From Arenicellales bacterium (GTDB lineage: Bacteria > Pseudomonadota > Gammaproteobacteria > BMS3Bbin11), in the NCBI GenBank assembly GCA_029287965.1, contig JARFQC010000170.1:1-8741 (forward strand): a stretch of 8,741 bases of DNA, read 5' to 3'. Below are positions 5,837 through 8,741 of this stretch, piece by piece. Under the pieces are notes generated by a model that worked only from the letters and a program-made list of their open reading frames with translations, did not search any database and was not told the origin of the DNA. Positions within the stretch are counted from its first letter, which is position 1, and the number at the start of each line of letters is the position of its first letter. The translations under genes and the position numbers were made by a program.

Positions 5837-6151
5837 ATGGCCAATGAAACAACTGGCATCGCTCTGGGCATGATTGAGACGCGCGGACTGGTACCCGCCA
5901 TTGAGGCGGCCGATGCTATGACCAAGGCCGCTGAAGTACAACTGATCGGACGTGAGTTCGTCGGTGGTGGCTACGTCACTGTCCTCGTACGTGGTGAAAC
6001 TGGTGCGGTAAACGCTGCTGTACGAGCGGGAGCCGATGCCTGTGAACGCGTTGGTGACGGTCTGGTAGCAGCGCACATCATTGCTCGTCCGCATAGTGAA
6101 GTCGAACCTGTACTTGACGAATCGAGCAACAATCGTCCGCTGCGGGGTTGA
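5837..6151 (+). CDS. csoS1: Major carboxysome shell hexamer protein CsoS1 (copy 2)
   Basis: This is a second BMC-domain facet protein of 104 residues. Up to about residue 90 it differs from copy 1 only at positions 4-6 (ETT for DNY), 35 (Gln for Arg) and 87 (Ser for Arg). It then has its own longer tail (VLDESSNNRPLRG). The pore segment FVGGGY is unchanged. The two genes differ at many third codon positions while the proteins stay the same, so this is an old duplication under strong purifying selection or past conversion. The ribosome site TAGGAGAAAC (5822-5831) repeats the one before copy 1. The two charge changes probably face shell surfaces or subunit contacts; this is inferred. Confidence 0.97.
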   Translation: MANETTGIALGMIETRGLVPAIEAADAMTKAAEVQLIGREFVGGGYVTVLVRGETGAVNAAVRAGADACERVGDGLVAAHIIARPHSEVEPVLDESSNNRPLRG

Positions 6152-6186
6152 AAGACTGGTTGCTGAGCGACTGAAGATCCGTCAAC

Positions 6187-6633
6187 GTGATTCCGTCTAA
6201 CGCAGATCCACGCGTACTCGGTTTTCTGGGCCGCGGCCTGAGCCTTGAGCTCTCCGCGGTGCAGCTATATAGTACCCAGGCAATGCTGGTTGCATCCTGG
6301 GGACTGGCTGATGTCGCCGAGAAATTTCGCGCAGAATCTGCCGAAGAAATGGGTCACGCTGAACGGATCATCGGTCGTATGCTTGCTCTAGGTGTTGCAC
6401 CGAATGCATCACAACTGCGTCCGGTGCGCCTGGGCAGCAATCTGTATCAACTCCTGGAACATGACTACGAATTCGAAGTGGAACTCGTAGGCCTGTACAA
6501 AGCCGCGTCCGAGCATTGTGCTCGAACGGGAGATCACGATGGTCGCCTGTTTTTCGAAGCCCTCCTGGGTGAAGAGCAGGAACACGCGAAGGGTCTGGAA
6601 GCGTGGATGCAGGAGCTGCAGCAACAGCAATAA
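6187..6633 (+). CDS. Bacterioferritin-like protein of the carboxysome operon
   Basis: This 148-residue ferritin-like four-helix protein belongs to the Bfr-like family found next to csoS1 in many alpha-carboxysome operons. All six E. coli bacterioferritin ferroxidase ligands (E18, E51, H54, E94, E127, H130, as recalled) have counterparts at a constant shift of +3: Glu21, Glu54, His57, Glu97, Glu130 and His133. Met55 matches the heme-ligating Met52 in the same register. The protein could therefore bind a di-iron site and possibly heme at a dimer interface. Its carboxysome role is not settled; iron supply, redox control or oxygen consumption are possible. The start is GTG 6187: the frame has a stop at 6172 and no other normal start between. 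GAAG at 6173-6176 is the only weak ribosome site. Confidence 0.9.
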   Translation: MIPSNADPRVLGFLGRGLSLELSAVQLYSTQAMLVASWGLADVAEKFRAESAEEMGHAERIIGRMLALGVAPNASQLRPVRLGSNLYQLLEHDYEFEVELVGLYKAASEHCARTGDHDGRLFFEALLGEEQEHAKGLEAWMQELQQQQ

Positions 6634-6654
6634 GTGCTGTAACCGGCAGCTTAC

Positions 6655-6670
6655 CCAGTCCAGACTGGAG
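6655..6670 (+). promoter_or_regulatory. Hairpin overlapping the acRAF Shine-Dalgarno
   Basis: CCAGT (6655-6659) pairs with ACTGG (6664-6668) around a CCAG loop. The last two stem bases are the first two of the GGAG Shine-Dalgarno (6667-6670) that lies 7 bases before ATG 6678. The stem could partly hide this ribosome site and keep acRAF expression low. A five-pair stem is modest evidence. Confidence 0.4.
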
Positions 6671-6677
6671 ATCGTTA

Positions 6678-6935
6678 ATGAGTCATCAGTGGCAAGAGCG
6701 CAAACGGCCTGTCCGGCTGGAGGCGCGTTATGAATTCAAGGACTATGGCACCTTGCGTGATTTTCTCGACGAGGCCGCTGATCTGTCCGAACAGGAAGGT
6801 CTGTATCCCGACATGGGATTTGGCCGGGATTATGTAAATATCACCATACACGTTGACGAGGGTGAAGAAGAGCTAGGCGAGAAGCATCATCATTTCGCTG
6901 AATTGCTTGATACCCTGGTCAAAAAGTTCACTTAG
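6678..6935 (+). CDS. Alpha-carboxysome RuBisCO assembly factor acRAF (PCD-like)
   Basis: acRAF is a pterin-4a-carbinolamine dehydratase-like protein that helps assemble form IA RuBisCO. This protein has 85 residues. Start ATG 6678 is chosen over ATG 6603, which lies inside the bfr-like gene, because GGAG at 6667-6670 is 7 bases upstream and the shorter protein fits the fold. The RPVRLEARYEFKDYGTLRDFLDEAA segment, then YPDMGFGRDYVNITIHV and a C-terminal helix (HHFAELLDTLVKKF), follow the PCD plan. In true dehydratases the matching site reads HHPE/HHPD and a later strand holds a third catalytic His; here they are Leu-Tyr-Pro-Asp and Asn. The enzyme site is therefore lost, as expected for a chaperone-like role. 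The gene sits between the bfr-like gene and mcdA, its usual place. Confidence 0.88.
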   Translation: MSHQWQERKRPVRLEARYEFKDYGTLRDFLDEAADLSEQEGLYPDMGFGRDYVNITIHVDEGEEELGEKHHHFAELLDTLVKKFT

Positions 6936-6949
6936 TGAGATCTGACTAG

Positions 6950-7576
6950 ATGGCAATTATTGCCGTTGTTGGCAACAAGGGTGGAGCAGGGAAAACGACA
7001 CTGAGTGTCAACCTGGCCGCGGGAATTGCCAGGTCAGGATCAATCGCAATGATTGATGCCGATCCACAGGGTTCGTCTCTGCAATGGCGTGCTATCGCTG
7101 GCGACAATGTAAACTTCCCAGTCTATGCACCTACTTTCTCATTGCGTGAGCAGGTCAAGAACTACTCTTCCAATACTCAGCATGTACTCATCGATTGCCC
7201 GCCTTCAGTACATGCCCCCCAGACGGTGTCCGTGCTTGAGTTTGCTGAAATTGCACTCATACCCGTTCAACCTTCTCCCGTGGACTTGTGGGCTACGGTA
7301 CACATAGAAAAAGCGATCAATGAAGCCCGGGAGGTGAATCCGTCTCTCAAGGCATTGCTGGTAATCAACCAGCTCGAGGCCCGCACCACGCTGTCGAAAC
7401 TGGTGCGTGAGGTCCTCACAGAAATCGCCCTTCCCGTTGCAGATACTGCAGTTCGACGCCGTGCCATTTATCGCAACAGTGCACTCGAAGGCAAGAGCGT
7501 GTTCAACATGGGCAAGCGTGGTGCCGATGCAGCAGAGGAACTTGAATCCCTTACAAAGGAGATATTATCTATATGA
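6950..7576 (+). CDS. mcdA: ParA-family ATPase, carboxysome-positioning McdA
   Basis: This is a 208-residue ParA/MinD-type ATPase. It has a deviant Walker A motif KGGAGKTT (residues 10-17, signature Lys10), a Walker A' region IDADPQGS (35-42) and Walker B VLIDCPPS (79-86). Such proteins bind nucleoid DNA nonspecifically as ATP dimers. With McdB on the carboxysome they form gradients that space carboxysomes along the cell. The next gene overlaps it by 4 bases (ATGA) and encodes a basic disordered protein, which is typical of a McdA/McdB pair and unlike plasmid ParA/ParB. It follows acRAF by 14 bases with only a weak ribosome site. A general ParA function is possible, but the context strongly favours carboxysome positioning. 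Confidence 0.9.
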   Translation: MAIIAVVGNKGGAGKTTLSVNLAAGIARSGSIAMIDADPQGSSLQWRAIAGDNVNFPVYAPTFSLREQVKNYSSNTQHVLIDCPPSVHAPQTVSVLEFAEIALIPVQPSPVDLWATVHIEKAINEAREVNPSLKALLVINQLEARTTLSKLVREVLTEIALPVADTAVRRRAIYRNSALEGKSVFNMGKRGADAAEELESLTKEILSI

Positions 7577-7887
7577 GCAGCAAAGACGTGACCAAGAACA
7601 AATTGCTGGACTCCATGCGACTCAGCAAGAGTGGTGTGAGCGAAGCACCCGCTGATGCAGCACCGGCAAAACCAGCAACCACGACTAAAGCAACTACCAA
7701 GAAAGCAACCAGGAAGGCCGCCACTAAAAAGAAGGCCCGTAAAGCGGCGCCGAAAAAATCAGCACCGAGTAAAGCTGCACAAAAATCGACAGCCAACGCC
7801 ACTTCCACGGGCACTCACACCAGCAAACACAGTGCTGAGATTGCTCGAGACGCTTTTCAGAGTACCGGCAGGATTTGGCCTGACTGA
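7573..7887 (+). CDS. mcdB: Carboxysome positioning protein McdB (alpha type)
   Basis: This 104-residue, largely disordered protein has a short N-terminal segment (KNKLLDSMRLSKSG, about residues 8-21), a long low-complexity Lys/Ala/Thr/Pro tract (about 30-80) and a C-terminus ending GRIWPD with Trp102 near the end. Alpha-McdB proteins are small, basic, low in conservation and end in a segment with an invariant tryptophan, which fits. McdB coats carboxysomes and stimulates McdA ATPase, driving even spacing and preventing aggregation. AAGGAG at 7556-7561 serves as ribosome site, and the ATG overlaps the mcdA stop as ATGA, implying coupled synthesis. The tract resembles histone H1-like DNA-binding tails, so some DNA or RNA affinity is possible, but position and C-terminus favour McdB. 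Confidence 0.85.
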   Translation: MSSKDVTKNKLLDSMRLSKSGVSEAPADAAPAKPATTTKATTKKATRKAATKKKARKAAPKKSAPSKAAQKSTANATSTGTHTSKHSAEIARDAFQSTGRIWPD

Positions 7888-7941
7888 GCAGTACCGGTAG
7901 AGCTTTATCTTCAGCAGTGCTTAAATAGATAGAACCTGGAC

Positions 7942-7976
7942 AGGTGTTGTAGCAGTCAGGTACAGCACCTTCTTCT
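7942..7976 (+). terminator. Probable terminator of the carboxysome operon
   Basis: AGGTGTTGTA (7942-7951) pairs with TACAGCACCT (7961-7970) over ten base pairs, one of them G.U, with a 9-base loop. TCTTCT follows. The T-run is imperfect, but the position 54 bases after the mcdB stop and the strong stem make it the best candidate end of the transcript. Confidence 0.55.
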
Positions 7977-8105
7977 GCATGGTGTCAGCTTATACACGTT
8001 TGCACCATAGAATCCCCGATATGCCGTGCACTTGCGGCAACCCCAATACCCCTGCAGTTACTGCCCGTCGTTAAGGAATATATCCCCAGTACCCGGCATC
8101 ATGTG

Positions 8106-8134
8106 CCGCGATTTAATGTGATCGCTATTCGCGG
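8106..8134. repeat. CCGCGA/TCGCGG inverted repeat upstream of cbbR
   Basis: CCGCGA (8106-8111) and TCGCGG (8129-8134) are perfect reverse complements separated by 17 bases. An overlapping alternative dyad, GCGAT (8108-8112) with ATCGC (8121-8125), is also present. It could be a regulator-binding dyad or an mRNA leader stem. No function is shown. Confidence 0.4.
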
Positions 8135-8256
8135 AAAGGGATGCACAACACCCTCCCGCAACCTTTCTGCTACAAACTTGCCCCTATCCTTCAGGATGTG
8201 TGGAATAATCAAACTGTTTCCTATAGCAAATGACTGGGCATTTCGTCCGTCTGTGA

Positions 8257-8272
8257 ATTAAATAACGATAAT
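8257..8272. promoter_or_regulatory. Candidate LysR/CbbR-type operator at the cbbR start
   Basis: ATTA (8257-8260), 8 bases, then TAAT (8269-8272) form a perfect dyad. It fits the loose TNA-N7/8-TNA pattern recalled for CbbR sites and ends just before ATG 8274. LysR regulators often repress themselves, so autoregulation is plausible. The surrounding AT-rich sequence raises the chance of coincidence. Confidence 0.3.
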
Positions 8273-8273
8273 T

Positions 8274-8741
8274 ATGGCAAGCCAGGACAACGCGTACACA
8301 CCAGCGGCAGAGATGCCGGATTACCTGATCCGGCACGCTACGCTGCGTCAGCTACAGGTATTTGAAGCGATCGTAAGACTGGGCAGTTTTACACGAGCTG
8401 CTGAAGAACTCTTCCTGACCCAGCCTACTGTTTCAATGCAGATAAAAAAGCTGAGTGATTCGATGGGGCTGCCGTTGTTCGAACACGTAGGGCGAAATGT
8501 CGAGCCGACTGAAGCAGGGCTTGTACTCTATGATGCCTGCCGCAGCATGTTCGAGACGCTAACCAACCTTGAGATGAAAATAGCCGATCTCAAGGGGCTG
8601 AAAAGTGGCCGTCTGCGCCTCGGCGTTGTGACCACGGCGAAATACCTTGCGCCGGAGATTCTGGGTGAATTCAGTCGCCTTTACCCTGGCATCGACCTGG
8701 CGCTGAAAGTGACCAACCGCGAGCATATCATTGACCGCATG
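8274..8741 (+). CDS. cbbR: LysR-family regulator CbbR (partial at 3' end)
   Basis: CbbR is the LysR-type transcription activator of Calvin-cycle and carboxysome genes and responds to metabolites such as RuBP or NADPH. The open frame from ATG 8274 runs 156 codons to the window end without a stop. Residues 20-80 hold the winged helix-turn-helix: TLRQLQVFEAIVRLGSFTRAAEEL, then LTQPTVSMQIKKL and GLPLFEHVGR. The effector domain begins with SGRLRLGVVTTAKYLAPEILGEF; the VxTAKYxAP motif is a CbbR hallmark. ATG 8313 (MPDYLIRHATLRQL) is an alternative start that better matches the short N-terminus usual in the family; neither has a clear ribosome site. It reads in the same direction as the carboxysome genes, away from them, so its main target may be a downstream cbb cluster outside the window. 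Confidence 0.9.
   Translation, partial: MASQDNAYTPAAEMPDYLIRHATLRQLQVFEAIVRLGSFTRAAEELFLTQPTVSMQIKKLSDSMGLPLFEHVGRNVEPTEAGLVLYDACRSMFETLTNLEMKIADLKGLKSGRLRLGVVTTAKYLAPEILGEFSRLYPGIDLALKVTNREHIIDRM

Larger units (their letters stand above)
7888..8273. other. Noncoding region between mcdB and cbbR
   Basis: No convincing gene is seen in these 386 bases. The region holds a terminator-like hairpin soon after mcdB, a 5-bp hairpin (TGCCG 8022-8026 with CGGCA 8035-8039), a CCGCGA/TCGCGG dyad (8106-8111, 8129-8134) and an AT-rich dyad just before cbbR. It probably contains the cbbR promoter. AATAAT at 8204-8209 is a possible -10 box, but no -35 at normal spacing was found. Confidence 0.6.

Noticed and set aside
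6603..6935. Longer acRAF starting at ATG 6603
   Set aside because: The extra 25 residues lie inside the end of the bfr-like gene, and the good ribosome site is before ATG 6678.
7569..7814. Reverse-strand hydrophobic ORF (Ala/Val/Phe-rich) opposite mcdB
   Set aside because: It is the complement of the Lys/Ala codon tract, which yields Phe/Leu/Val/Ala runs that look like membrane segments. No start signal supports it.
7863..7899. TACCGG/CCGGTA inverted repeat and AGTACCGG direct repeat around the mcdB stop
   Set aside because: Six pairs with a 25-base loop across the stop codon is weak, and the better terminator candidate lies at 7942-7970.
1..8741. A wholly new system, mobile element, CRISPR array, tRNA or csoS1D gene
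   Set aside because: Every substantial ORF fits a known alpha-carboxysome or Calvin-cycle role. No repeat arrays, transposase features or tRNA-like folds were seen, and no tandem-BMC csoS1D frame is present.

Overview
This window carries most of an alpha-carboxysome (cso-type) operon from an autotrophic proteobacterium. It runs from the 3' end of the form IA RuBisCO large subunit gene to the start of a CbbR-type regulator gene. Form IA RuBisCO, CsoS2, an epsilon-class CsoSCA carbonic anhydrase, a bacterioferritin-like gene, acRAF and a carboxysome-positioning pair together point to a chemolithoautotrophic bacterium, most likely gammaproteobacterial (sulfur or ammonia oxidiser type) rather than a marine cyanobacterium. 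That placement is inferred from gene content and memory of homologues. No genus can be named from the sequence alone.

Layout, all on the + strand: cbbL (partial, 2-460), cbbS (554-892), csoS2 (958-3303), csoS3/csoSCA (3361-4881), csoS4A (4881-5141), csoS4B (5148-5429), two csoS1 hexamer genes (5497-5796 and 5837-6151), a bacterioferritin-like gene (6187-6633), acRAF (6678-6935), a ParA-type mcdA (6950-7576), mcdB (7573-7887), a noncoding stretch of about 386 bases with a terminator-like hairpin, and the first 156 codons of a cbbR-like LysR gene (8274 to the window end).

How the genes work together: CbbL and CbbS form the RuBisCO cargo. CsoS2 is the disordered scaffold that links RuBisCO to the shell. 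CsoSCA makes CO2 from bicarbonate inside the shell. CsoS1 hexamers build the facets and CsoS4A/B pentamers cap the vertices. acRAF assists RuBisCO assembly, McdA/McdB distribute carboxysomes on the nucleoid, and the Bfr-like protein probably has an iron or redox role. CbbR would sense metabolic state and control Calvin-cycle genes.

The strongest less obvious signal is inside csoS2. A canonical X XXY YYZ slippery heptamer (A AAT TTT, 2565-2571) is followed after 5 bases by an 8-bp perfect long-range stem (2577-2584 with 2650-2657). A -1 slip would reach a UGA stop within three codons. This would give a short CsoS2A of about 541 residues beside the 781-residue CsoS2B, the logic known for Halothiobacillus CsoS2. 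Several intergenic hairpins, weak or occluded ribosome binding sites, and tiny ORFs over gene starts suggest post-transcriptional tuning of component ratios. I see no genes outside the known carboxysome repertoire and no mobile element, tRNA, rRNA or CRISPR.
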